A stretch of DNA of 64,000 nucleotides, from positions 56,336-120,335 of the forward strand of contig DATGZK010000093.1 in the NCBI GenBank assembly GCA_035489755.1. Direction: 5' to 3'. This stretch comes from UBA9160 sp035489755. GTDB lineage: Bacteria; Myxococcota_A; UBA9160. Position numbers and translations under genes: made by a program. The notes under the pieces were generated by a model. It was not told the origin of the DNA and ran no database searches. It saw only the letters and a list, made by a program, of their open reading frames with translations. This document shows, in pieces, positions 1-8,298 of this stretch. How positions within the stretch are numbered: the stretch's first letter is position 1; every line of letters starts with the position of its first letter.

Positions 1-2070
1 TTCAAGTCGACACTTGGGATCTTTCTCTCGATCCCCCTTTCGCTCCTCGCCGCAGCGTTCGGCCTCTACATGAACGGGTCGACCATTAACGTGATGACGC
101 TCGGGGGGTTCGCGCTCGCGATTGGTCGCCTGGTCGACGATTCGGTGGTGGTGCTGGAGAACGTGAACCGCCACCTGGCTCAGGGCAAGAGTCCTCGCCA
201 GGCGGCGCGGGATGGCGCAGAGGAAGTCTCCCTCGCGGTCCTGGCATCGACCCTTACGACGATGATCGTGTTCTTGCCGGTCATGTTCCTCTTCGGTGTG
301 GCGAAGTATCTCTTCAGTGCGCTCTCACTCGCCGTCGTTCTCTCGATGGCAGGCTCCTATATCGTCGCAATGACCGTCATTCCAATCTTCTGTGCGCGCT
401 TCCTCACCACGGAGGGAGCTCAGGCCGAGGAAGCAGGCGAGCATCGAGGCTTTGCGGGCGCATTCAACCGGCTCTACGCCCGCTTTGTGGCCCGCTATGA
501 GCGCGCCCTCGGGATGGCCCTCGCGCACAAGTGGACCGTCATTGGCACGGTGGGCATCTTGTTCGCGGTCACCATGGGCGCCTATCGCTTCATCGGGACC
601 GAACTCTTCCCGCGTACGGACGCGGGGCAGTTCATCATCAATCTTCGTACGCCGCGCGGCTCCCGCATCGAGGTGACCGAAGCGCTCACCGAACGGATCG
701 AGGGCATCATCCGAGAAGTCATTCCGGGGGAAGACCTCTCCATGGTGGTCTCGAACCTCGGTCTTGCTGCGGGCTTCTCGGCCCTCTACTCCCCAAATGC
801 CGCGAGTGACTCGGGCTTTGTCATGGTGAGTCTCAAGGACGGTCACCGCCGCTCCACCTGGCACTATGTCGCGCGCCTGCGCGAAGCGCTTTCCGAGCGC
901 GTACCGGAGGTTCAGACCTTCTTTCAGTCCGGCAGCATCATCGATGCGGTACTAAACTTTGGCCTTGCCGCGCCGATCGACGTGCAGCTCTCCGGGCCCG
1001 ATTACACCGTGCTGCACGACGCGGCGCAGCAGGTGGAGCGCGTCGTACGCGGCCTCCCCGAGGTCGCCGAAAGTTTCATCCCGCAGGAGTCCGGCTATCC
1101 CACCCTCGACGTCAAGGTGGACCGCGTGAAGGCCGCTCGCCTCGGACTTAGCCAAAAAGACGTTGTCAGCAACACCATCACGGCTCTCACCTCCAACCAG
1201 ATGATCGCACCCTCGATCTGGATCGATCCGAAGACCGGTAATGACTATTTCCTGACGGTCCAATACCCGGAACAGGACATCACTTCCCTCGAGACGCTTC
1301 TCGACATCCCGGTGCGGAGCGCCGGGAAAGAGGGCGGCCACGAGGATGCTCTCCTCCTGCGCAACGTGGCGTCGATCTCCCGCCGAACCCAGCCGGCAGA
1401 GGTCACCCACTACAACATTCAGCGCGTGGTCGACGTTCTCGTCTCGCCGCGCGGAGACGATATGGGAGGAGCCCAGGCCGCGATCAAGCGCGCCCTCGCA
1501 AAGCTTGAGCTACCGAAAGACGTTCAGATCACCTACCGCGGTTCTGTGTCCGCGATGGAGGCCTCGTTCTCGAGCTTCGGCTTCGGCCTCGGGATGGCCA
1601 TTGTGCTGCTCTACCTCGTGATGGTGGCGCAGTTCCGATCCTTCCTCGATCCATTCATCATCATGTTCGCGGTGCCCATGGGACTGATTGGGGTCATCTG
1701 GACACTGCTCGCGACGGGCACCACGCTCAATATCGAGTCCTTCATGGGAACCATCGTGATGGTCGGGATCGTGGTCTCGAACTCGATTTTGCTCGTCGAC
1801 TTTGCGAACCAGCGCCGCCGAGAAGGCGCGCCGGTACGACTTGCGATCGTGGATGCGGCGCGCATCCGGATGCGGCCAATTCTCATGACCGCCCTCGCGA
1901 CCGTGGTGGGCCTCCTGCCGATCGCGCTCAAGCTCGGCGCTGGCTCCGAGGCCTCGGCTCCCCTCGCAAGGGCGGCGGTGGGCGGGCTCACCGTCTCGAC
2001 GGCACTCACGCTGCTGCTCGTGCCTGCAGTCTACGAGCTTTTCTACGCACGGCGGGAGGTAGCGAGGTGA
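1..2070 (+). CDS. RND efflux pump permease, C-terminal part (5' end outside window)
   Basis: The frame is open from base 1, so this is about the last 689 residues of a protein of roughly 1,000 residues; the first internal ATG at 70 is not the start. It is the inner-membrane proton/substrate antiporter of a tripartite pump (HAE1/AcrB superfamily). TM4 carries the proton-relay Asp pair in IGRLVDDSVVVLENV. A periplasmic porter domain with the usual FxxGTELFP entry follows, then the second TM bundle with PMGLIGVIW and GIVVSNSILLVDF. The TM10 lysine of AcrB is not apparent, as in many non-enteric relatives. The stop overlaps the adaptor start by GTGA, so the pump is an operon in the order permease-adaptor-channel. 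The substrate cannot be read from sequence. Confidence 0.93.
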   Translation, partial: FKSTLGIFLSIPLSLLAAAFGLYMNGSTINVMTLGGFALAIGRLVDDSVVVLENVNRHLAQGKSPRQAARDGAEEVSLAVLASTLTTMIVFLPVMFLFGVAKYLFSALSLAVVLSMAGSYIVAMTVIPIFCARFLTTEGAQAEEAGEHRGFAGAFNRLYARFVARYERALGMALAHKWTVIGTVGILFAVTMGAYRFIGTELFPRTDAGQFIINLRTPRGSRIEVTEALTERIEGIIREVIPGEDLSMVVSNLGLAAGFSALYSPNAASDSGFVMVSLKDGHRRSTWHYVARLREALSERVPEVQTFFQSGSIIDAVLNFGLAAPIDVQLSGPDYTVLHDAAQQVERVVRGLPEVAESFIPQESGYPTLDVKVDRVKAARLGLSQKDVVSNTITALTSNQMIAPSIWIDPKTGNDYFLTVQYPEQDITSLETLLDIPVRSAGKEGGHEDALLLRNVASISRRTQPAEVTHYNIQRVVDVLVSPRGDDMGGAQAAIKRALAKLELPKDVQITYRGSVSAMEASFSSFGFGLGMAIVLLYLVMVAQFRSFLDPFIIMFAVPMGLIGVIWTLLATGTTLNIESFMGTIVMVGIVVSNSILLVDFANQRRREGAPVRLAIVDAARIRMRPILMTALATVVGLLPIALKLGAGSEASAPLARAAVGGLTVSTALTLLLVPAVYELFYARREVAR

Positions 2071-3197
2071 ACCGCGCGCTTCAGACCTTCGCGTGCCTTT
2101 GCGCTGCGCTCTCGGTGGTCGCGGCCGGCTGCGGGAGGGGGGACGACGGGTCAGCGGCTTCGAGTCCTTTGTCGGTCAGCGTGGTGCGGCCGGAGCGCGG
2201 CGCGATGACCCGCTCCATCACGCTGCCGGGGGACTTAGTCGGCCTGTACGAGTCCGCCCTCCACGCCAAGGTGACCGGCTATCTGAAGACGATCCGCGTC
2301 GACAAGGGCGATTGGGTAAAAAAGGGAGAGGTGCTGGCCGAGATTGAAGTCCCTGAGCTCGAGCAAAAGCTCCAGCGCGCGCGTGCCAGTCTCGCCGTGC
2401 GGCGCGGAACCTACGAGCGCCTGCGCCGCGTGTGGGAGACGGATCGGCGGCTCGTGGCTCGCGAAGATGTCGACATCGCACAGGGTCAGTTTGAGGAGTC
2501 CAAAGCGGAGATGGAGGAGCTCGAGGCACTCGTCGGGTACACCCACATCGTGGCCCCCTTCGACGGCGTCGTGACTGCCCGCTTCGTGGATCCTGGCGCC
2601 CTCATCCAAGCCAGCGGCCACGGGGGATCCTCAGAGATGGAGGGATCCTCTCCCGGCAAGGGCAACAACGTTCCCATCGTGACCGTATCGGATATCGACA
2701 CCCTCCGCGTCTACGTGTATGTCCCGGAGGAAGAGACGAGCCTCATCAAAGCCGGGATGCCCGTCACCCTCCGGCTCCGTGAGTTCCCAGGGCGTGAGTT
2801 CAAGGCTTCGGTGACCCGTTTTGCGACCGCGCTTGATCTCTCGACGCGCACGATGCTCGTCGAGGCCGATATCGAGAACCAGAAGCACGAACTCTATCCC
2901 GGCATGTACGCCGATGTCGTGATCGAGCTCGCACGACATGACAGTGCACTCAAGCTCCCGGCGTCTGCCGTCGGAGGTTCCGGCGACGCGTCCTTCGTCT
3001 ATGTGGTTCGCGAGGGTCGCCTCGCCAAGATTCCCGTCAAAATTGGCTTTACGAACGAGGGCAAGGTCGAGATCGCCTCGGGCCTTGACGGCGATGAAAG
3101 CGTGGTCGGAACCGTGACCCCTGCTCTCACCGAAGGCGAGGCAGTGCGCGCGGTCTTAACGGAGCCCGCCGCCGCAAAGCTGGCGACCGCGAAGTGA
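2067..3197 (+). CDS. RND periplasmic adaptor (membrane fusion protein), lipoprotein
   Basis: 376 residues, starting at a GTG inside the GTGA overlap with the permease stop and preceded by GGGAGG. The N-terminus is a lipoprotein signal with lipobox AAGC at about residues 19-22, so it is probably anchored to the inner membrane. HlyD/AcrA architecture: a biotinyl-lipoyl half motif (AKVTGYLKTIRVDKGDWVKKG), a short helical hairpin around residues 90-150, the returning lipoyl half (IVAPFDGVVTARFVDPG), then beta-barrel and membrane-proximal domains. It bridges permease and outer-membrane channel. An insert of small polar residues (GHGGSSEMEGSS) after the second lipoyl half is unusual but occurs in this adaptor subfamily. 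Confidence 0.93.
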   Translation: MNRALQTFACLCAALSVVAAGCGRGDDGSAASSPLSVSVVRPERGAMTRSITLPGDLVGLYESALHAKVTGYLKTIRVDKGDWVKKGEVLAEIEVPELEQKLQRARASLAVRRGTYERLRRVWETDRRLVAREDVDIAQGQFEESKAEMEELEALVGYTHIVAPFDGVVTARFVDPGALIQASGHGGSSEMEGSSPGKGNNVPIVTVSDIDTLRVYVYVPEEETSLIKAGMPVTLRLREFPGREFKASVTRFATALDLSTRTMLVEADIENQKHELYPGMYADVVIELARHDSALKLPASAVGGSGDASFVYVVREGRLAKIPVKIGFTNEGKVEIASGLDGDESVVGTVTPALTEGEAVRAVLTEPAAAKLATAK

Positions 3198-4579
3198 GGT
3201 CGCGCAGCGGGCTGTCCGAAGCGGCGCAACGCCTTGGTGCGATGCTCGCTTGTGCGCTCGCGTTCCAGGCAGCGCTCAGCCGGGCAGACGAGCCGCCCAT
3301 CCCTCCGGGCAGTGAGCTCACCCTCGAGCACGCAGTCGAGCTCGCCCTCCACTATCACCCAGCGCGTCAGGCCGCGGAGTCCGAATCTTTCGCGGCGGTC
3401 GAGCGCGTCGGCGAGGCGCGATCGGCGTTCCTCCCCCAGGTCTATGGCGTCGGCCAGTACTTGCGAGCCACAGACAACGGAATCGGCGACACCGCGTACC
3501 TGCCCGGGCTCGGGATTTCCCGGGCGCCGAGCAATGGGCGCAATACGAACGTGCTGAGCGAGACCTTCGACAACTACACGGCCGGCCTTTCCGTCTTCCA
3601 ATATCTCTTCGACTTCGGCAGAACGCGCGGCCTCGTCGAGGAACGCAACGCGCAGGCCGACGCCGAACGGGCACGTCTTCAGCTCGTCGAGCTCGATCTT
3701 ATCTATCAAGTCTCGGCAAGCTACTTCGACCTCGTGGCTGCGAAGGAAATCGTGAAGGTGTACGAACAGGCGGTGACCCAGCGGGAGGAGCATCTGAAAG
3801 CGGTCAAGGTCAAAGCTCAAGCCGGGCTCAAGCCGGAGATCGATACGTTTACGGCCCAGGCCGAGCTTTCGCGGGCCGAGCTTCATCTCGTGGATGCGCG
3901 AAACGCCGCGGCGACCGCGAAGGTCGCCCTCGACAATGCCATGGGACTTGGCGAAACCGCCCCCGACTACACGCAGCCCGATACCCTCACCCCCAGACCC
4001 GTCACCGAGCCCATGGAGGCGTATCTGCGTCGGGCATTCGACCAAAGGCCCGATCTTAAGATGCTCGAAGAGGAGGCGCGGGCCGCAGGCGCTCGGATTC
4101 AAGAATTTCGCAGCGACTATCTGCCGACCGTAGGTGCCGCAGCGGGCTACAACTTAAGAGGTCAAGAGCTTGCACCCGCGAACAACTTTTATGCGGGTGT
4201 TGTCATCACCTGGCCTCTCTTCAACGGGTTTCTGACCGAGCATCAAGTGGCCGAGAGTCGGCTCCACGAGGACGCCGTTCACCACATGATTGAGGATCTT
4301 CGCCAAAGGGTCATCTATCAGGTGAAGCGCAGCTACCTCGACTGGCAGGCATCGATCAACCGCATCCAGCAGGCGGAGCAAACGCTCGAGGCCTCCCGAG
4401 TAGAGCTCGATCTCGCGGGCAAGCGCTACGAAAGCGGCCTCGGCAGCATCTTGGAGCTCACGGATGCGCAGCGTCGGTTCACCGAGGATGGCGCTGCACA
4501 TGTGAAGGCGCAGGCCGACTCCGCCGTCGCCAAAGCCGCGCTTGATCGAGATAGCGGGAGCCTCCTGCCGCGACCCTAA
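3194..4579 (+). CDS. TolC-family outer membrane efflux protein
   Basis: 461 residues, GTG start in a GTGA overlap with the adaptor. A signal peptide (AMLACALAFQAALSRA) precedes the mature protein. Two TolC repeats are visible: LTLEHAVELALHYHPA near the N-terminus begins the first, and YLRRAFDQRPDLKMLEEEARAA the second. Long alpha-helical coiled-coil segments are rich in Ala, Glu and Arg. The motif FNGFLTEHQVAESR and the C-terminal GLGSILELTDAQRRF are typical of the family. It forms the trimeric exit duct for the RND pump encoded upstream. It is the last gene of the operon; the next gene is convergent. Confidence 0.93.
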   Translation: MRSRSGLSEAAQRLGAMLACALAFQAALSRADEPPIPPGSELTLEHAVELALHYHPARQAAESESFAAVERVGEARSAFLPQVYGVGQYLRATDNGIGDTAYLPGLGISRAPSNGRNTNVLSETFDNYTAGLSVFQYLFDFGRTRGLVEERNAQADAERARLQLVELDLIYQVSASYFDLVAAKEIVKVYEQAVTQREEHLKAVKVKAQAGLKPEIDTFTAQAELSRAELHLVDARNAAATAKVALDNAMGLGETAPDYTQPDTLTPRPVTEPMEAYLRRAFDQRPDLKMLEEEARAAGARIQEFRSDYLPTVGAAAGYNLRGQELAPANNFYAGVVITWPLFNGFLTEHQVAESRLHEDAVHHMIEDLRQRVIYQVKRSYLDWQASINRIQQAEQTLEASRVELDLAGKRYESGLGSILELTDAQRRFTEDGAAHVKAQADSAVAKAALDRDSGSLLPRP

Positions 4580-4747
4580 GCCACCTCCTGCTTCGATCGA
4601 CACGGCCCGTGAGTACCGCGACCTAGAATTGGGAGCGGTGAAGGTGCGGCAGAAGTCGGTTGAGCCGAAGCGGCCCCCTCCGTTTCGAAAGAGAGCCACC
4701 CCGAATCGACCGCGGAGCGGAACTCGATGGCGTGATCGAGGCCCCCC

Positions 4748-5365
4748 CTATTGGTAATGCAGGATTCTGACCGCAACTTTCCACGGCACCGAAGGCGGCT
4801 GTGCGACCGTGGTCCCCGGAAGGGACTCGCGCAGGCACGTGGCCGCCGGCGAATCGGGCAGCGCGGTGACACGACGGATCGTACCGCCTTCTCCGATCAC
4901 AAGGCTAAGGTCGACGGACGTGATGCCCGGTGTCGCTCTTCCCTCGAGGCACGCACACACGGCGCGAGCGGCCGAGGATCCCGCCGCCTCGGAAGATTGG
5001 TGTTTGGAGACAGTCTCGTCCCCGCTTCCGTGCACGCAGATCATGAGGTCATCGGCCACCACCTTGCTGTATTCCTGAGCGGATGGTCCCTTGTCCAGCG
5101 CTCTGCCGTCCGGGTCGAGCTTCCAGCCGCGGCTGCGCATGCAAAGCGCGTATCCAGACGTGTCTTGTGGGGCGGGAGGGACACGGGCCCCCACGGTCTC
5201 GTCCACTGCCTCCGGAAGCCGAAAATCAGCGCCGGCCGAGCGCGGGCTCCCGGTCGCCTGGCTCCGGCATCGATTCGCGTCCGCATCGAAGTTGCTCGTC
5301 GGTGCACAGCCACCGAGAAGCTGGATGCCCAAAAGGCTAAGACCGTGAAGCAGAGATCTTTGCAT
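4748..5365 (-). CDS. Lipoprotein with AgmX/PglI-like C-terminal domain
   Basis: Starting at ATG 5365 gives a 205-residue protein with a lipoprotein signal (MQRSLLHGLSLLGIQLLGGC). The frame is open further upstream, but that part has no signal-like character and no better start. The C-terminal third (CACLEGR, then IGEGGTIRRVTA, then CLRESLPGT) resembles the domain of myxobacterial AgmX/PglI gliding-associated proteins: a conserved Cys, a beta strand with GxI, then a second Cys helix and a terminal strand. Several Cys residues could form periplasmic disulfides. It is the distal gene of the leftward secretion locus. Its function is unknown; an envelope or energy-transduction accessory role is an inference. 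Confidence 0.7.
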   Translation of the reverse strand: MQRSLLHGLSLLGIQLLGGCAPTSNFDADANRCRSQATGSPRSAGADFRLPEAVDETVGARVPPAPQDTSGYALCMRSRGWKLDPDGRALDKGPSAQEYSKVVADDLMICVHGSGDETVSKHQSSEAAGSSAARAVCACLEGRATPGITSVDLSLVIGEGGTIRRVTALPDSPAATCLRESLPGTTVAQPPSVPWKVAVRILHYQ

Positions 5366-5548
5366 TTGCGCTAACCAGAGGATTCGGGTTACAGGCTGAA
5401 GCGTTGCTGAGCCCTTCGCGAAAAATGCTCCCCTGCAGCGCGCTTCGGCCAAGCCAGCGTGGATCTTCCCGACTTCCATTTCGTCGTCGAGTTGGCATCT
5501 CCTACCAGAGACAGCTCCGCACGGGGCGGAGCGTCGGATTCGCGCGCC

Positions 5549-6202
5549 TTATTTTGACGATGGAGCACCCGCAGCCACATCCGGGCTATCTAGGTCGTAC
5601 ACCCTCGTGAAGCGGTCCCGCAGCCGCGCAGCCTTCTGGGCAGCTATGGCCCCAGCTTCCACGGGATCGTTGACGGACTCATCGCCAGAGAGAGCGAGGT
5701 CGGCCACCACCGGGTCGTCGGGGTAGTCGCGAGCGACTTTCGCGATGAACTCCGTCACGGATTTGACGCGACGCTCCGTCGCCCAAGCGGGATCCCCAGG
5801 CCGGATCTCTCGCGCTAAAACCGCGGCCTGCTGCCGGACCCCCATTGCGCGTGCCCGCGCCTGCGCGATCTCGCCATCCTTCTTCTCCGCTTCCGCTCGC
5901 TCTGCCGCCGTCGCCTGCTGGGTGGCTGCAGTGTCTGCCCGTGCGTGCTCCGCGAGCTCGCCCTCATGTACGACGGCGGCCTCGAGCTGCGCCTTTCGAC
6001 TCGCGAGTTGCTTCGCTTCGACCCGCAGCGGCTCGAGCGCTGCCCGCGTCTCGGCGAGTCGCTGCTCGGCGGCGTCCGCCTCGCTCCGGGCCGCGCTCAC
6101 AACCGAGGCCTCCACGCGCTCGGCCGAAAGCTTCTGGATCTCTGCGTTGATCTCCGCGACACGGTCCGACCCGCAGCCACCCACGAAGGCAACGACGAGC
6201 AT
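5549..6202 (-). CDS. Coiled-coil lipoprotein
   Basis: 217 residues from ATG 6202, preceded by AAAGGCG. The signal is unusually short: MLVVAFVGGC puts the lipobox Cys at residue 10 with no basic n-region. Residues about 15-130 are a nearly uninterrupted Ala/Glu/Arg heptad-like coiled coil. A more globular tail contains RPGDPAWATERRVKSVTEF and acidic stretches. It lies 14 bases after another coiled-coil lipoprotein and in the same operon as the Porin_5 porin, suggesting a periplasmic spacer or tether to the outer-membrane components. No catalytic motif is visible. Confidence 0.72.
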   Translation of the reverse strand: MLVVAFVGGCGSDRVAEINAEIQKLSAERVEASVVSAARSEADAAEQRLAETRAALEPLRVEAKQLASRKAQLEAAVVHEGELAEHARADTAATQQATAAERAEAEKKDGEIAQARARAMGVRQQAAVLAREIRPGDPAWATERRVKSVTEFIAKVARDYPDDPVVADLALSGDESVNDPVEAGAIAAQKAARLRDRFTRVYDLDSPDVAAGAPSSK

Positions 6203-6216
6203 GAGTTCCGCGCCTT

Positions 6217-6648
6217 TCAGGAAGCACCTCGAGCCCGCCGGCGCGATGCGAAGCCGGCGAGCGTCTCCTCACGGCGCGCGCGCTCGGCGCGGGCGCGCTC
6301 GAGCTCGGCTTTGGCTTGCGCAAGGGCGGTATCGGCCGCAGCGCGCTGGGTCCGTGCATCGCTCACGCGCTGCTCTGCAACCGCGACCTCCGCAGCCAGC
6401 GCCTCGCTTTGTGTCTTCTGCTTCGCGAGCTCCGAGGTCGCCGCCTGCTCTGCCTTGACCGCCGCACCCTTGCGCTCGACCTCCGGCCAAAACTCACTCT
6501 TCGGCCGCGTGCTTGCCAGCACCGCGTCGCGCTTCGCCTCGGCCGCGCGCAGCTCCTCCGGACTCGTGCAGGGACCAAAGCCCGTCCCCCCGAGCAGGAC
6601 CAAGAGCGCAGCGGCGCCCACGAACTTCGACGCGAAAGGTAGGGTCAT
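6217..6648 (-). CDS. Small coiled-coil lipoprotein
   Basis: ATG 6648 overlaps the porin stop as ATGA, so translation is coupled; a longer frame upstream is only readthrough inside the porin gene. The 143-residue product has a signal MTLPFASKFVGAAALLVLLG followed by GFGPC, a plausible lipobox with acylated Cys near residue 26. The mature part is one Ala/Glu/Arg-rich coiled coil. Porin, this protein and the next coiled-coil lipoprotein form a three-gene unit. Together the two lipoproteins could span the periplasm in the manner of Lpp or Pal; that is an inference. Confidence 0.75.
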   Translation of the reverse strand: MTLPFASKFVGAAALLVLLGGTGFGPCTSPEELRAAEAKRDAVLASTRPKSEFWPEVERKGAAVKAEQAATSELAKQKTQSEALAAEVAVAEQRVSDARTQRAAADTALAQAKAELERARAERARREETLAGFASRRRARGAS

Positions 6649-8267
6649 CAGAAGTCCGCGATCAGGTCGATCTGCCAACGCGTGCGGTCGCGCTGCGTGA
6701 GGCGGAAGTCCTGCAACAGAGTCGGGGAGAAGCCAAAAGCCGTATCGCACATCTGCGGGAGGCCCGCCGCCGCGGCGGTGCAGGTTCCGGTCGACGGCCG
6801 CATCTTCGAGTATCCCACGCGCAGACGAAGGAAGGAGGTGAGAGCCCGCTCGCCAAAGATGTACCAGCCCTTCATGTTCGTGAGTCCGTCGAAGATGTCG
6901 TCGTCGATGAAGGGCCCGACGGTACCGTTGCGCCCTACGTCCGCATACATCACGACGAGGCGGACAAACTCCGCGCTTCCAAGGTCAAGGCCGCCCGCAT
7001 AGGCCTTGTCATCAAACAATGCGTTCAGGATCTGGCTGAACGAAAAAAAGGGCCTGATTTTGTAGCGCTCGCCGAAGGGTGTAAAGCTTAGGTAGGCGTC
7101 CGCCACGATCTCCTCCACTCGACCGCGCGAAGCGCCGTCGTTGAAGAGCGAGTCGGTCGGTGGCAGCAAGTTATAGATCGGGTTGTGCGAGACCGCGTCG
7201 CCGCCGTTACCGGATTCCTCCATGTACGCCGCGAAGCTCGCGTTCACCTGCTCGAACTGGTAGAAGGAGACTCGGACATTCGTCTTCAGCCACTCGGTGG
7301 GCACCGTCGTTAGGCCCAGCTGGAAGCCGTACATGTCGGGATCGCGCTCGTCCAGGTTCGGCAGGGCAGTCGTCCCGGGCGTGACATTCGAGTTGACGAC
7401 GTTGACCGATGCATTTGGCACATTGTTGATCAGCAGGTACGCAGAGGCGAAATCGAGCGATACGGTCTCCGGGATGACTTCGAAATGGAACTTTGCCGAG
7501 ATGCCCTCGGGTGAGATATCCGGATCCCAGATCACTCGCTCGGCCATGTTCTGGCCATCGGTAAACGGGTTCGCGAACTTGCCAGCCGTCAGCGTCAGCC
7601 CCTTGGCAAACCACGGGTTCCAGGTGAGATACGCGCGATCGACGAAGATCCCGTGGTAGGCATTGTAGTTGCCGAGCGTCGTATTTCCGCTCCGGGGGTT
7701 CGCTGCGAGCGTGGTCGCGAAAGGGGTCGTGGTCCCGAAAAAGGTGTCGTTGCCGAATCCGATCGAGTCCGCCGTTGTCAAACGGAATCCTACAGTGAAG
7801 TCTTCCCCGAGGCGCTTCTCGGCCCCAAGGCGCAGGCGCATGAGGTAACGCTCTCGGAGACCTGATCCCGAGCCCAGTGTCGGAGAGTTCAGATTGATGT
7901 TGTTCTCCCCAGGGACGTAGACATTTCCAGGCTTGAGCTGGGAGCTGTAGTCCTGGCGGTCGAAGCGCAGCCGGAAGTCTCCGCCGAAGGTCCAATCCTT
8001 CGCCCAGCCCGGGAGCGAGTTCTCCGCCTTTTGGTCTGCCTCATATTTCGCCTGTCGTCGATAGATCGCCTCATATTCCTCGTCGGAGAGAATGCCCTTC
8101 TCACGCATGGACTTCAGCATTTCGGCCGCGGCCGGCGAGGGTTCCGGGGGAGGAGTTGTGTCGTCGGCCCAGCTCCCGCCGGGCCACAGGGCGACAAGCC
8201 CCGCGAGGAGCAGTCCCGGCATGCGTAGACGAGAGCGCATTTTTCGGAGATTGAATCGCAAATGCAT
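6648..8267 (-). CDS. Putative porin, Porin_5 family
   Basis: 539 residues. A basic N-terminus and hydrophobic signal (LLLAGLVALWPGGSWA) are followed by a short helical segment KGILSDEEYEAIYRRQ resembling a SHOCT-type motif, a frequent lead-in to this porin family. A long beta-barrel follows, starting at WTFGGDFRLRFDRQ and including RYLMRLRLGAEKRL and TVGFRLTTAD. It ends in a strand with terminal Phe (WQIDLIADF), the Omp assembly signature. It lies 31 bases downstream of the TPS transporter gene, whose start is upstream in the same direction. The lack of a TonB-dependent receptor makes this the only outer-membrane candidate partner for the TonB set encoded in the locus. Confidence 0.85.
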   Translation of the reverse strand: MHLRFNLRKMRSRLRMPGLLLAGLVALWPGGSWADDTTPPPEPSPAAAEMLKSMREKGILSDEEYEAIYRRQAKYEADQKAENSLPGWAKDWTFGGDFRLRFDRQDYSSQLKPGNVYVPGENNINLNSPTLGSGSGLRERYLMRLRLGAEKRLGEDFTVGFRLTTADSIGFGNDTFFGTTTPFATTLAANPRSGNTTLGNYNAYHGIFVDRAYLTWNPWFAKGLTLTAGKFANPFTDGQNMAERVIWDPDISPEGISAKFHFEVIPETVSLDFASAYLLINNVPNASVNVVNSNVTPGTTALPNLDERDPDMYGFQLGLTTVPTEWLKTNVRVSFYQFEQVNASFAAYMEESGNGGDAVSHNPIYNLLPPTDSLFNDGASRGRVEEIVADAYLSFTPFGERYKIRPFFSFSQILNALFDDKAYAGGLDLGSAEFVRLVVMYADVGRNGTVGPFIDDDIFDGLTNMKGWYIFGERALTSFLRLRVGYSKMRPSTGTCTAAAAGLPQMCDTAFGFSPTLLQDFRLTQRDRTRWQIDLIADF

Positions 8268-8298
8268 GAGGCAGAAGCTCCTTCTTCTTGGCCGAATC